A stretch of DNA of 64,000 bases from Chelatococcus sambhunathii (GTDB lineage: Bacteria > Pseudomonadota > Alphaproteobacteria > Rhizobiales > Beijerinckiaceae), in NCBI RefSeq assembly GCF_001418005.1, contig NZ_LIOL01000001.1, positions 496,001 through 560,000 on the forward strand, in the 5' to 3' direction. Of this stretch, positions 56,050 to 64,000 are shown piece by piece. Made by a program: the position numbers and the translations under genes. Positions within the stretch are counted from its first letter, which is position 1. The number at the start of each line of letters is the position of its first letter. Below the pieces are notes generated by a model, which had not been told where the DNA came from, did not search any database, and saw only the letters and a list, made by a program, of their open reading frames with translations.

Positions 56050-57057
56050 ATGAGCCTTGCAGCCCGCGACACCGGCACGACACCGCGCAGAAGCGAGACG
56101 GCCGTGGCCTCGGCCCTGCGCACGCTGTCGAGCGAGCGGGCAGGGCTCGCGGCGCTGATCGAGGCCATCGAGGGCGAGCTTGCGGCCCCGTTCGAGGCTG
56201 CGGTCGCGACCATCGCCGGTGCGCGCGGCCGCGTCATCGTCACCGGCATGGGCAAGTCCGGCCACATCGGGCGCAAGATCGCCGCCACGATGGCCTCGAC
56301 GGGCACGCCCGCCTATTACGTCCACCCCGGCGAGGCCAGCCATGGCGACCTCGGCATGATCCAGGCGGACGATGCCATCCTCGCCCTCTCCTGGTCCGGC
56401 GAGACGACGGAACTGTCGGACATCATCGGCTATGCCAAGCGCTTCCGCGTGCCGCTCATCGCCTTCACCTCGAGCGCGCAGTCGACGCTCGGGCGCGAGG
56501 CCGACATATGCCTCGCCCTGCCCAAGGCCAGTGAAGCCTGCCCGAACGGGCTGGCGCCCACCACCTCGACGACGATGCAACTCGCCCTCGGCGATGCGCT
56601 CGCCATCGCACTGCTCGAAAGCCGTGGCTTCTCGGCGCAGGACTTCCGCGTCTACCATCCGGGCGGCAAGCTCGGTGCGCAGCTCAAGTTCGTGCGCGAC
56701 ATCATGCACACCGGCGAGCGCCTGCCGCTTGTCGGCCGCGGCACCTCGATGGCCGAAGCGATCGTCGAGACGAGCGCCAAGGGCTTCGGCTGCGTGCTGG
56801 TGAGCGAGGACGACGGCCGGCTCGCCGGCATCGTCACCGACGGCGACCTGCGCAGGCACATGAACCCCTCGCTTCTTGCCCAGCGCGTGGAGGAGGTGAT
56901 GAACCCCACGCCCAAGGCCGTCACGCCCGACACGCTGCTCGGTGAGGCGCTGGAGGTGGTGGAGCGGACGAAGGTCGGTGCCCTTGTCGTGGCCGAGAAC
57001 GGGCGCGCCGTCGGCATCGTCCACGTGCTCGATCTTCTGCGCGCCGGCGCCGCCTGA
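56050..57057 (+). CDS. KpsF/GutQ-family arabinose-5-phosphate isomerase
   Basis: A 335-residue isomerase converting ribulose-5-phosphate to arabinose-5-phosphate, the first step of KDO synthesis for lipopolysaccharide. The SIS domain (about 40-190) has VIVTGMGKSGHIGRKIAATM, PAYYVHPGEASHGDLGMIQ and ALSWSGETTEL; two CBS domains follow (IMHTGERLPLVGRGTSM and VMNPTPKAVTPDTLLGEALE). Three ATG codons compete; AGGA 5 bases before the one at 56050 favours it over 56038 and 56047. Confidence 0.93.
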   Translation: MSLAARDTGTTPRRSETAVASALRTLSSERAGLAALIEAIEGELAAPFEAAVATIAGARGRVIVTGMGKSGHIGRKIAATMASTGTPAYYVHPGEASHGDLGMIQADDAILALSWSGETTELSDIIGYAKRFRVPLIAFTSSAQSTLGREADICLALPKASEACPNGLAPTTSTTMQLALGDALAIALLESRGFSAQDFRVYHPGGKLGAQLKFVRDIMHTGERLPLVGRGTSMAEAIVETSAKGFGCVLVSEDDGRLAGIVTDGDLRRHMNPSLLAQRVEEVMNPTPKAVTPDTLLGEALEVVERTKVGALVVAENGRAVGIVHVLDLLRAGAA

Positions 57058-57261
57058 CAGGCGGCCGGCCCGTTCCGCCCGCCCGCCGATCGTGCTTTGC
57101 GCGCACGGCACCAGACGATATGATCTCCGCCAGGAGCCGGGGGGCCGCCCGTCGGGCGGCGCGGCGAGAAGCAGGACCGTTATGGGCCCGGAAAGGCCAT
57201 GACGGATGACGCGTCGATCCCGAGCGGGGCGAAAGGCCCGCCCGCGAAGGGAGAACGCATC

Positions 57262-57732
57262 ATGTCCACCGCACCACGCCTTGAACATTACCTGTCGCGC
57301 AGCGGCGTCGCCTATGACCTCATGCGCCACGAACCAACCGCCACCTCGATGCGCACGGCGAAAGTCTGCGACGTGCCGGCCGACATGATCGCCAAGGCGG
57401 TCGTGCTGAAGGACAAGGCCGGCTACATGCTGGCCGTCCTGCCCGCGTCGCGACACCTCAGCCTTCGCGCCGTAAGCGAAATGCTCGACGAGGATGTCGA
57501 GCTCGCGCGCGAGGCTGAAATAGAGCGGCTCTTCCCGGATTGTGCCCGCGGCGCGGTTCCCCCGCTCGGCGCCGCCTACGGCATGCCGATGATCGTCGAC
57601 GAGATGCTGGCCGACCTGCCGGACATCTATTTCGAAGCGGGTGATCACGAGACGATCGTCCATATGTCCGGCCGGGATTTCCGCCAACTCGCCGGCCGGG
57701 CGCGCCACGGCCGCATCTGCCTGCAGCAATGA
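57262..57732 (+). CDS. YbaK-family aminoacyl-tRNA deacylase-like protein
   Basis: A 156-residue YbaK/EbsC-fold protein. Family features are YDLMRHEPTATSMRTAKVCD, the catalytic-pocket lysine in IAKAVVLKDKAGYMLAVLPA (about 46-65) and GAVPPLGAAYGMPMIVDEML. Relatives clear mischarged tRNAs (Cys-tRNAPro, Ala-tRNAPro) or bind other aminoacyl-tRNAs. The start at 57262 (GGGAG upstream) fits the family; a start at 57199 would add 21 non-conserved residues. Confidence 0.87.
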   Translation: MSTAPRLEHYLSRSGVAYDLMRHEPTATSMRTAKVCDVPADMIAKAVVLKDKAGYMLAVLPASRHLSLRAVSEMLDEDVELAREAEIERLFPDCARGAVPPLGAAYGMPMIVDEMLADLPDIYFEAGDHETIVHMSGRDFRQLAGRARHGRICLQQ

Positions 57733-57750
57733 GCGGGCGACGGCGGCGCC

Positions 57751-58215
57751 TCAGGCGTCGCCGTCCTCAACGGGCGCGACGACGAGATTGGCGCCGTCGA
57801 GGCCCATGACCATCACCCGCGTGCCCGCCGAGCAGTCGGGCCCGACGGCGCGCCAGACGGTATCGTCGATCCGCACGCGGCCCTCGCCGCCCGTGATCGG
57901 GGCATCGAGCGTGAACCTGCGGCCGACGAGCGCCGCGCCGCGCCGGTTGAGGAAGGGCTGGTCGGCCGATCCCTCGTCGCGGCGCCGGGTGACGAACCGC
58001 CCCACAACGACGCTCGCGACGGAGAGCAGCGCGAAGACAATGGCGCTCGCCTGCCACGAGAGGTCGAACAGGGCATCGACCAGACCAGTCGCGATGGCGG
58101 CGAGGCCGAGCCAGATGAGAAAGACTCCGGGCGCCGCCAGTTCGAGCGCCACGAGCACCAGCCCCAGCACGATCCAGGCCCAGGGGCCGAGGGCGATGAT
58201 CGCCTCGCGGATCAC
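57751..58215 (-). CDS. NfeD-family membrane protein
   Basis: A 154-residue protein with two or three N-terminal membrane helices (WIVLGLVLVALELAAPGVFL and VFLIWLGLAAIATGLVDALF) and a C-terminal OB-fold domain (about 85-150, containing GRRFTLDAPITGGEGRVRID). NfeD proteins partner with SPFH proteins in membrane microdomains; the partner gene lies just 12 bases upstream in the same operon. The short form here lacks the ClpP-like protease domain of long NfeD. Confidence 0.92.
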   Translation of the reverse strand: MIREAIIALGPWAWIVLGLVLVALELAAPGVFLIWLGLAAIATGLVDALFDLSWQASAIVFALLSVASVVVGRFVTRRRDEGSADQPFLNRRGAALVGRRFTLDAPITGGEGRVRIDDTVWRAVGPDCSAGTRVMVMGLDGANLVVAPVEDGDA

Positions 58216-58227
58216 GTGAGCCTCCCG

Positions 58228-59235
58228 TCAGACCGGGGCGGCGGTGCCGGGCCCACCGCTCGGCGGCACGCTTCCGCGGCGCGCCGCCTGCAACTGACGC
58301 GCCGCCGCGGTCCCGGTCCCCCCCTCGCCGAATACGGTCTTGGTGATCTCGCCGAGGCCGGCCAGCGTGCCGACGACGCCCGCCGCCTCGATCGGCACGA
58401 CCACGACCTTCTGATTGGGCGCCGCTGCAAGGTCCTTGAGGGCGTCGACATACTTTTCGGCGACGAGGAAGTTCGCTGCGGCGAGGTCGCCCTGGGCGAT
58501 GGCGTCGCTAACGAGCGATGTTGCCTTGGCCTCGGCCTCGGCGAGCCGTTCGCGCGCCTCGGCATCGCGGAAGGCAGCTTCCTTGCGGCCCTCGGCAGCG
58601 AGAATTTGCGCCTGCTTCTCACCCTCGGCGCGCAGGATCTGCGCCTGGCGCTCGCCTTCGGCCTCCAGGATGCTGGCGCGCTTCTCGCGCTCGGCCTTCA
58701 TCTGCCGCGCCATGGCATCGGCGAGGTCGGCCGGTGGCAGGATGTCCTTGATCTCGATACGGGTCACCTTGACGCCCCAGGGCGAGGCGGCCGCATCCAT
58801 GACGCGCAGGAGCCTCTCGTTGATCTCGTCGCGGTGCGACAGGAGCTGATCGAGGTCCATGGAGCCGACGACGGTGCGGATATTGGTCATCGTCAGCGTC
58901 AGGAGCGCCTGCGACAGGTCGGACACCTCGTAGGAGGCGCGCGCGGCATCGAGCACCTGAAAAAAGGCGACGGCATCGATCTTGACGCCGGCATTGTCCT
59001 TGGTGATGGCTTCCTGGCTCGGCACGTCGAGCACCTGCTCCATCATGTTCACCTTGTGCCCGATGGATTCGACATAGGGCACGATGAGCCCCAGTCCGGG
59101 GCCGAGCGCGCGCGAGTAGCGGCCGAAGCGCTCCACCGTATAGGCATAGCCCTGTGGCACCGTGCGCACCCCGAGCGCAATCGTCAGGATGACGAGGCCG
59201 ACGAGGACGATGACGAAGATATCGAACCCGAACAT
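58228..59235 (-). CDS. SPFH/Band 7 protein (stomatin/QmcA type)
   Basis: A 335-residue membrane-anchored scaffold. One N-terminal helix (FDIFVIVLVGLVILTIALGV) precedes the SPFH domain (about 25-190, with VPQGYAYTVERFGRYSRALG) and a long Ala/Glu/Lys-rich coiled coil (about 190-270, ILEAEGERQAQILRAEGEKQ). Such proteins form large oligomeric rings or cages around membrane proteases. The start at 59235 has GGGGGA upstream. Forms a two-gene operon with nfeD. Confidence 0.93.
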   Translation of the reverse strand: MFGFDIFVIVLVGLVILTIALGVRTVPQGYAYTVERFGRYSRALGPGLGLIVPYVESIGHKVNMMEQVLDVPSQEAITKDNAGVKIDAVAFFQVLDAARASYEVSDLSQALLTLTMTNIRTVVGSMDLDQLLSHRDEINERLLRVMDAAASPWGVKVTRIEIKDILPPADLADAMARQMKAEREKRASILEAEGERQAQILRAEGEKQAQILAAEGRKEAAFRDAEARERLAEAEAKATSLVSDAIAQGDLAAANFLVAEKYVDALKDLAAAPNQKVVVVPIEAAGVVGTLAGLGEITKTVFGEGGTGTAAARQLQAARRGSVPPSGGPGTAAPV

Positions 59236-59408
59236 GATCCCCCCTTGAACCGCCCCCGCATGGCGCCTCGCGGCCGCAGGCCCGTCCCAGGTGGCGACGA
59301 AGCTACATATCACATGCCGGAGAGCACGAAAGCAGCGGCAACGATCGCCGAGAGGGTGGCGTCATCCGCAGCCGGCCTCCGGTCGCGGGGGCGGACCGGA
59401 TCGGACGA

Positions 59409-60488
59409 TCAGACCCAGCCCTGGAGCTCGCGCGTCACGATATGCTCGATGACGCGCATGCCCTCCGGCGAATCGTTGAGGCAGGGAATGGCGGCGAAGT
59501 GCTCGCCGCCATGTTCGTGAAAGATTTCGGCGTTCTCGCCGGCGATCTCCTCCAGCGTCTCGAGGCAGTCCGCCGAGAAACCCGGCATGACGACGGCGAG
59601 GCGCTTAACACCCTTTTCGGCGAGGCCCTTGACGGTCATGTCCGTGTATGGCTGCAGCCATTCGGCCCGGCCGAAGCGCGACTGGAAGGTGAGCAGGAAG
59701 CGCTCCGGCGGCAGGCCGAGCGCTTCACGCACCAGCCGCGCCGTCTTCTGGCACTGGCAGTGGTAGGGATCGCCCTTGAGGAGGTAGTCCTTGGGCACGC
59801 CGTGAAAGGAGGCGATGATGACCTCGGGCTCGAAGGTCAGCTTGGCAAGCTCCGCCGTCAGGCTCTCGACCACTGCGCCGATATAGACGGGATCGTCGTG
59901 ATAGGGCGGCGAGACACGGATGGTCGGCTGCCAGCGCATCTGCATCAGCGCCTCGAAGGCCTTGTCGCAGGCCGTGGCGGTGGTCGCGGCGGCATATTGC
60001 GGATAGAGCGGCACCAGGAGGATGCGGTCGCAGCCCTCGCGCTGCAGCGCCTCGAGGCGCTCCTTGATACTTGGATGGCCGTAGCGCATGGCCCAGTCGA
60101 CGACGAAGCGCCCGTCACTTCCGCCCGGCATGGCGGCGAGCTTCTGCGCGAGCTTCTCCGCCTGCGAGCGCGTGATCGTCTTCAGGGGCGACTCGTTGCG
60201 CTCCTTGTTCCAGATCGTCTCGTAGTCCTTGCCTTTGCGACCGGGACGCGTCGTCAGGATGATGCCGTTGAGCAGAGGCCACCAGAGGATGCGCGGGGTC
60301 TCGATGACACGCCGGTCGGAGAGGAACTCCTTGAGATAGCGGCGCATCGACCAGTAATCGGTGGCGTCGGGCGTGCCGAGGTTAAGCAGCAGCACGCCGA
60401 TGCGCCCCGCCGCAACGGGCGGATGATCGGCAGGAAGGCGCACAGCACGGAATGCCGCTTCGCTCGAAGACACCGGATCGCTCTCCAT
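59409..60488 (-). CDS. hemH: ferrochelatase
   Basis: A 359-residue enzyme that inserts ferrous iron into protoporphyrin IX, the last step of haem synthesis. Conserved elements: VLLLNLGTPDATDYWSMRRY near the N terminus, MRYGHPSIKERLEAL, LVPLYPQYAAATTA, the catalytic histidine in IIASFHGVPKDYL and the CPGFSAD-like VMPGFSADCLETLEEI. The N terminus is about 20 residues longer than in many homologues. No Fe-S cluster cysteine pattern is evident at the C terminus. Confidence 0.95.
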   Translation of the reverse strand: MESDPVSSSEAAFRAVRLPADHPPVAAGRIGVLLLNLGTPDATDYWSMRRYLKEFLSDRRVIETPRILWWPLLNGIILTTRPGRKGKDYETIWNKERNESPLKTITRSQAEKLAQKLAAMPGGSDGRFVVDWAMRYGHPSIKERLEALQREGCDRILLVPLYPQYAAATTATACDKAFEALMQMRWQPTIRVSPPYHDDPVYIGAVVESLTAELAKLTFEPEVIIASFHGVPKDYLLKGDPYHCQCQKTARLVREALGLPPERFLLTFQSRFGRAEWLQPYTDMTVKGLAEKGVKRLAVVMPGFSADCLETLEEIAGENAEIFHEHGGEHFAAIPCLNDSPEGMRVIEHIVTRELQGWV

Positions 60489-60698
60489 TCGTTGCTCGCA
60501 CAGGCACGACAGGCCTCATGTAGACACCTTTGGCCGCCTGTCCAATATACGTGCAGCCGCCGATGGCGGACCGATCGCCGCAGACAAGGTCCAGCGCTGC
60601 CGCTTGCAGTGCTTGCCGGCTGCCCGATGCCTCGACATCATGACTCCGCGCGTCCCGCGCCATCTTCGTCGCAAGGTGCCATCGGTCGGAGCCCCCCA

Positions 60699-62225
60699 AT
60701 GAGCCCCATCTCCCGTCGCCAGACCCTGCGCCTCGGCGTGACCGCCGGCCTCGCCGCCGCCACGCTGACCACCGGCGCCGAAGCCGCACCGCCGCCGGCG
60801 AGCTTCACGCTGCTGCTCGTCAACGACATCTACAAGATGAACGAGGACAAGGGACGCGGCGGCTTCCCGCGTCTGGCCGCCATCGTCAAGGCCGAGCGGG
60901 CGCGCGGCGTGCCCATGCTCTTCTGCCACGCCGGCGACTGCTTCTCGCCCTCGCTGATGTCGGGCTTCGACCACGGCGCCCACATCGTGGCCCTGACCAA
61001 CATGATCAAGCCGGACGTCTTCGTGCCGGGCAACCACGAGTTCGACTTCGGCAAGGAGGATTATTTCGCCCGCCAGCGCGAGGCCGAGTTCCCCTTCTTC
61101 GCGGCCAACATGCGCGATGCCGCCGGCAATCCCCTGCCCGGCCACCAGGACAGCGCCGTCTTCGAACTCGGCGGCATCAAGGTGGGCGTCGTCGGCCTCA
61201 TCCTCGAGAACGTGCCGCAGATGTCGGATCCAGGCGACCTCGCCTTCCTGCCGGTGATGGACACACTGAGCAGGCAGGCGAAGAAGCTGCGCGACGACGG
61301 CGCCGACCTCGTCGTCGCCGTGACGCATACGGACCGGGCGACGGACTATGAGATCGTGCGCTCGCGCCTCGTCGACGTGCTGCTCACCGGCCACGACCAC
61401 GATCTTGCCATCGGCTTCGACGGCAAGACGGTGATGGTGGAATCGAACGAGGAAGGCAATTACGTCACGGCCATCGACTTCACCGCCTCCGTGAGCGGCG
61501 ACGGCAGCGCCCGCAAGGTGACGTGGACGCAGACCTTCCGCGTCAACGATTCCCGCGCTGTCGACCCTGATCCGGAGGTGCTCGCGGTCGTTACGCGCTA
61601 CGAGGCGGAATTGTCGAAAGAGCTCGACATTGCCGTCGCCACGCTCGCCGCCCCGCTCGACAGCCGCACGGCAAGCGTGCGCTCGCAGGAGACCGCCATC
61701 GGCGATCTCATCGCGGATGCCATGCGCGAGGCAACAGGCGCTGCCATTGCCATCACGAACGGCGGCGGCATCCGCGGCAACAAGCAATATCCGGCCGGCC
61801 ACAAACTGACGCGCCGCGATATCCTGACCGAAATGCCCTTCGGCAACCGCACCGTCGTCACCAGTCTCACCGGCAGGCAGGTGAAGGAGGCGCTCGAGAA
61901 CGGCTTCTCCCAGATAGAGCAGCGCGCCGGCCGCTTTCCCCAGGTGTCGGGGCTGACCGTGACGGTTGACCCCAGGCGCCCTGCGGGCAGCCGCGTCGTC
62001 GCGGTGACGATCGGCGATGCGCCCATCGAGGACGACAAGATCTACACCGTCGCCACCAACGACTTCCTGTTGAAGGGTGGCGACGGCTATTCGATGCTGG
62101 CGAGTGGCGTCAAGGGCGGTGATCTCGACGTCGCCGGCAAGCTGATGGCGAACGACGTGATGGTCTACGCTCGCAAGCTCGGCACGATCGACATCAAACC
62201 CGAAGGCCGCATCTTGATGCAGTAG
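60699..62225 (+). CDS. Tat-exported 5'-nucleotidase/UshA-like metallophosphatase
   Basis: A 508-residue periplasmic enzyme. The N terminus MSPISRRQTLRLGVTAGLAA is a twin-arginine signal ending near AEA. The metallophosphatase domain (about 35-270) shows NDIYKMN in place of the usual DxH metal motif, then HAGDCF, VPGNHEFDFG and LLTGHDHDLAI; the 5'-nucleotidase C-terminal domain follows (about 300-490, ITNGGGIRGNKQY and the aromatic-pocket loop NDFLLKGGDGYSML). It should hydrolyse nucleotides or UDP-sugars. The NDxY variant occurs in one subfamily and probably keeps a metal. Confidence 0.9.
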   Translation: MSPISRRQTLRLGVTAGLAAATLTTGAEAAPPPASFTLLLVNDIYKMNEDKGRGGFPRLAAIVKAERARGVPMLFCHAGDCFSPSLMSGFDHGAHIVALTNMIKPDVFVPGNHEFDFGKEDYFARQREAEFPFFAANMRDAAGNPLPGHQDSAVFELGGIKVGVVGLILENVPQMSDPGDLAFLPVMDTLSRQAKKLRDDGADLVVAVTHTDRATDYEIVRSRLVDVLLTGHDHDLAIGFDGKTVMVESNEEGNYVTAIDFTASVSGDGSARKVTWTQTFRVNDSRAVDPDPEVLAVVTRYEAELSKELDIAVATLAAPLDSRTASVRSQETAIGDLIADAMREATGAAIAITNGGGIRGNKQYPAGHKLTRRDILTEMPFGNRTVVTSLTGRQVKEALENGFSQIEQRAGRFPQVSGLTVTVDPRRPAGSRVVAVTIGDAPIEDDKIYTVATNDFLLKGGDGYSMLASGVKGGDLDVAGKLMANDVMVYARKLGTIDIKPEGRILMQ

Positions 62226-62272
62226 AAGCCGTCGGGCGACGGCATCGCCTGCTGCCGACCGCCCGTCACCCC

Positions 62273-63505
62273 TCAATCGTACTTGCGTTCGTCGGCGATC
62301 ACCTTGCCGTCGTTGGGCAGGGCGCCGGGCGAGACGAGCGAGACGCCACCCTTCAGCTTGGCGACCGCCTGCAGGGTCTCGCCCACGGCCGCCGCGTCGA
62401 CGAGATCGGCATTGGCCGTCTCGGCCTGCAGCGTCATGACGTCCATCTCGTCCTCGCGCGTGACGACGAGGCGCAGCTTGCCGAGCTCCGGATGGCGGCG
62501 GCCGATCTCGGCCACCTGCTCGGGCCGCACGAACATGCCCTTGACCTTCGTCGTCTGGTCGGCGCGCCCCAGCCACCCCCTGATGCGCAGGTTGGTGCGC
62601 CCGCAGGGGCTCGTCCCGGGCATGATCGCGGACAGGTCGCCGAGGGCGAGGCGCAGGATCGGATGGTGCGGGTCGAGCGAAGTGACGACCACCTCGCCCA
62701 CCTCCCCTTCCGCCACCGTGTCGCCGGTGCCCGGCCGCACGATCTCGACGATGAGGTCCTCGTTGACGACGAGGCCCTCGCGGGCCGGCGTCTCGTAGGC
62801 GATGGCGCCGCACTCCGCGACCGCATAGAGCTGGTAGCCGTCGATGCCGCGCTCGGCGAAAGCCCTCTGCAGCGACGGCGGGAAGGCCGCCCCCGACACC
62901 ACCGCCCGACGGAAGGAGGAGGTGTCGAGCCCCGCCGCATCGGCCGCCTCGAGCAGGATCTTCAGGAAATCCGGCGTGCCGGTGTAGCCGGTGGGGCGGT
63001 ACGCGGCGATGACCTGCAATTGCTGCTCGGTATTGCCAGGCCCGGCCGGGATGACGGCGCAGCCGAGCGCGCGCGCGCCGGAATCGAGGATGAAGCCGCC
63101 CGGCGTCAGATGATAGGAGAAGGTGTTGAGCACCACGTCGCCGCCGCGGAAGCCCGCGGCATGGAGCGCGCGCGCCGAGCGCCACGGGTCGGCCTGCGCC
63201 CCTTCCGGCTCGAAGATCGGCCCGGGCGAGGCGAAGAGCCGGCTGAAGCTGCCGGGAGCGTCGCCGATATAGCCGCCGAAGGGCGGCGCCGCGCTCTGCA
63301 GGGCCGGCAGGTCGGACTTGCGCAGCACCGGCAGGCTCGCCAGCGCCTCGCGGCTCGTGATGTCGAGCGGCTGGATGCCGGACAGATGCTGGGCCCAGCC
63401 GGGCGCCTGCATCGCCTTGGCGACGAGCGTCGGCAGATGGGCGAGAAGCTCCGCCTCCCGCGCGGCGGGGTCGCGCGTTTCGCGATGGTCGTAGAATTCC
63501 TTCAT
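62273..63505 (-). CDS. phenylacetate-CoA ligase-like AMP-binding enzyme
   Basis: A 410-residue member of the PaaK branch of acyl-adenylate enzymes. The start at 63505 has GAGGA about 4 bases upstream. It has TSREALASLPVLRKSDLPAL near 60, the AMP-site stretch YQLYAVAECGAIAYET (about 220-235) in place of the classical TSGTTG loop, RIRGWLGRADQTTKVKGMFV (the hinge) and EDEMDVMTLQAE near the end. Substrate unknown; paa degradation genes are absent nearby. It lies 8 bases downstream of a LysE-family exporter gene and is probably cotranscribed with it. Confidence 0.85.
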   Translation of the reverse strand: MKEFYDHRETRDPAAREAELLAHLPTLVAKAMQAPGWAQHLSGIQPLDITSREALASLPVLRKSDLPALQSAAPPFGGYIGDAPGSFSRLFASPGPIFEPEGAQADPWRSARALHAAGFRGGDVVLNTFSYHLTPGGFILDSGARALGCAVIPAGPGNTEQQLQVIAAYRPTGYTGTPDFLKILLEAADAAGLDTSSFRRAVVSGAAFPPSLQRAFAERGIDGYQLYAVAECGAIAYETPAREGLVVNEDLIVEIVRPGTGDTVAEGEVGEVVVTSLDPHHPILRLALGDLSAIMPGTSPCGRTNLRIRGWLGRADQTTKVKGMFVRPEQVAEIGRRHPELGKLRLVVTREDEMDVMTLQAETANADLVDAAAVGETLQAVAKLKGGVSLVSPGALPNDGKVIADERKYD

Positions 63506-63513
63506 CGGTCCTC

Positions 63514-64000
63514 TCAGCGACGGTCGGTCGCAAGCCGCACGGCGAGCCCGGCGAGCACCAGTCCCATCAGGTAGCGCTGCACCCTGAGCCACAGCGGCCG
63601 GCGGGCAAGGAAGGCGGCGATGGCGCCGGCGAATACGACGATGAGCATGTTGACGCTGACGCTCACGCCGATCTGGATCGAGCCGAGGAGAATGTTCTGC
63701 AGCAGCACGTCGCCTTTTCCGGGATCGACGAACTGCGGCAGCAGCGACAGGTAGAGCACCGCGATCTTCGGGTTGAGCAGGTTCGTCAGGAAGCCCATGG
63801 CGAAGAGGCGGACCGGCCTGTCGGGCGCGAGGTTCCGCGCCTCGAAGGGCGTCGCGCCGCCGGGCTTCACCGCCTGCCAGGCGAGATAGAGGAGATAGGC
63901 GGCCCCCGCCCACTTGATGGCCTCGTAGAGGAAGGGCACCGCGAGCGCGAGCGCCGTCAGCCCCACGGCCGCCGCAACCATGTAGAAGACGAAGCCCGCC
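63514..64000 (-). CDS. LysE-family exporter, 5' end beyond right edge
   Basis: The visible 162 residues are the C-terminal part of a LysE/RhtB amino-acid exporter: helices LTALALAVPFLYEAIKWAGA and AYLLYLAWQAVK, the conserved FAMGFLTNLLNPKIAVLYLS segment with its NPK motif, and two more helices at the end. The frame is open to base 64000, so the first one or two helices are missing. The neighbouring PaaK-like gene starts 8 bases after its stop. Confidence 0.9.
   Translation of the reverse strand, partial: AGFVFYMVAAAVGLTALALAVPFLYEAIKWAGAAYLLYLAWQAVKPGGATPFEARNLAPDRPVRLFAMGFLTNLLNPKIAVLYLSLLPQFVDPGKGDVLLQNILLGSIQIGVSVSVNMLIVVFAGAIAAFLARRPLWLRVQRYLMGLVLAGLAVRLATDRR

Noticed and set aside
59442..62225. 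A 927-residue form of the 5'-nucleotidase
   Set aside because: The first 419 codons are antisense to hemH; the Tat signal peptide fixes the start at 60699.
60516..63533. A 1005-residue minus-strand open frame
   Set aside because: It runs antisense through the 5'-nucleotidase gene and out of frame through the PaaK-like gene, with no recognisable motif.

Overview
The window is an ordinary stretch of core chromosome from a GC-rich alphaproteobacterium, almost certainly in the order Hyphomicrobiales (Rhizobiales). The evidence is the set of genes and their order: the CtrA-degradation adaptors RcdA and CpdR, the DUF1013 regulator TrcR, the DUF2312 nucleoid protein GapR, a cysteine-free L31, a three-gene pntAA-pntAB-pntB transhydrogenase next to a tiny aa3 oxidase subunit IV gene, DUF1036-pykA, DUF459 next to an MltB-type transglycosylase, and a ROSE RNA thermometer before a small heat-shock gene. 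The genus cannot be decided from the sequence. No insertion sequence, prophage, integron, CRISPR array, toxin-antitoxin pair or recognisable defence system was seen.

Layout. 1-2.7 kb: partial ABC exporter, rpmE, rcdA, a candidate small RNA under a perfect CtrA box, and DUF1192. 2.9-5.6 kb: a DGPF/YciI protein with an ECF42-type sigma factor, then trcR. 5.6-11.3 kb: PrpE-type acyl-CoA synthetase, a TauE/SafE permease, a secreted glycerophosphodiesterase and a second acyl-CoA synthetase. 11.3-16.1 kb: two divergent DUF465 genes, purE-purK, rpsU (GTG start), a TPR lipoprotein, and an alpha/beta hydrolase whose last 32 codons are frameshifted. 16.2-19.5 kb: transhydrogenase operon and oxidase subunit IV. 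19.6-28.3 kb: ABC1 kinase, M3 peptidase, sigma-54 response regulator, L,D-transpeptidase and a DUF882 peptidase-like protein with a long Pro/Ala tail. 28.3-36.3 kb: gapR, DUF1244, EamA exporter, glycerate kinase, DUF1036-pykA, TPR protein, rpmJ, tRNA-Val, cpdR and an N-formylglutamate amidohydrolase. 36.4-42.3 kb: MFS transporter, hisN, lysophospholipase-like hydrolase, thermometer-controlled hsp20, a secreted hypothetical protein and threonine aldolase. 42.3-49.2 kb: gltB and gltD, separated by a palindromic repeat. 49.3-57.7 kb: DUF459 hydrolase, lytic transglycosylase, galE, galU, an outer-membrane beta-barrel, a KpsF-type isomerase and a YbaK-family deacylase. 57.7-64 kb: NfeD-SPFH pair, ferrochelatase, Tat-exported 5'-nucleotidase-like protein, PaaK-like ligase and a partial LysE exporter.

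Two themes tie the genes together. The first is cell-cycle control: RcdA, CpdR, TrcR and GapR are all here, together with one perfect CtrA box (TTAA-N7-TTAA) and several one-mismatch versions in promoter regions. The second is envelope construction: L,D-transpeptidase, DUF882, DUF459, transglycosylase, galE/galU, a KpsF-type isomerase and a beta-barrel. The most novel items are regulatory: the candidate CtrA-controlled small RNA at about 2.3 kb, the ROSE element at 39.8 kb, and the K/R-rich leader before gltB. Nothing seen amounts to a wholly new multi-gene system.
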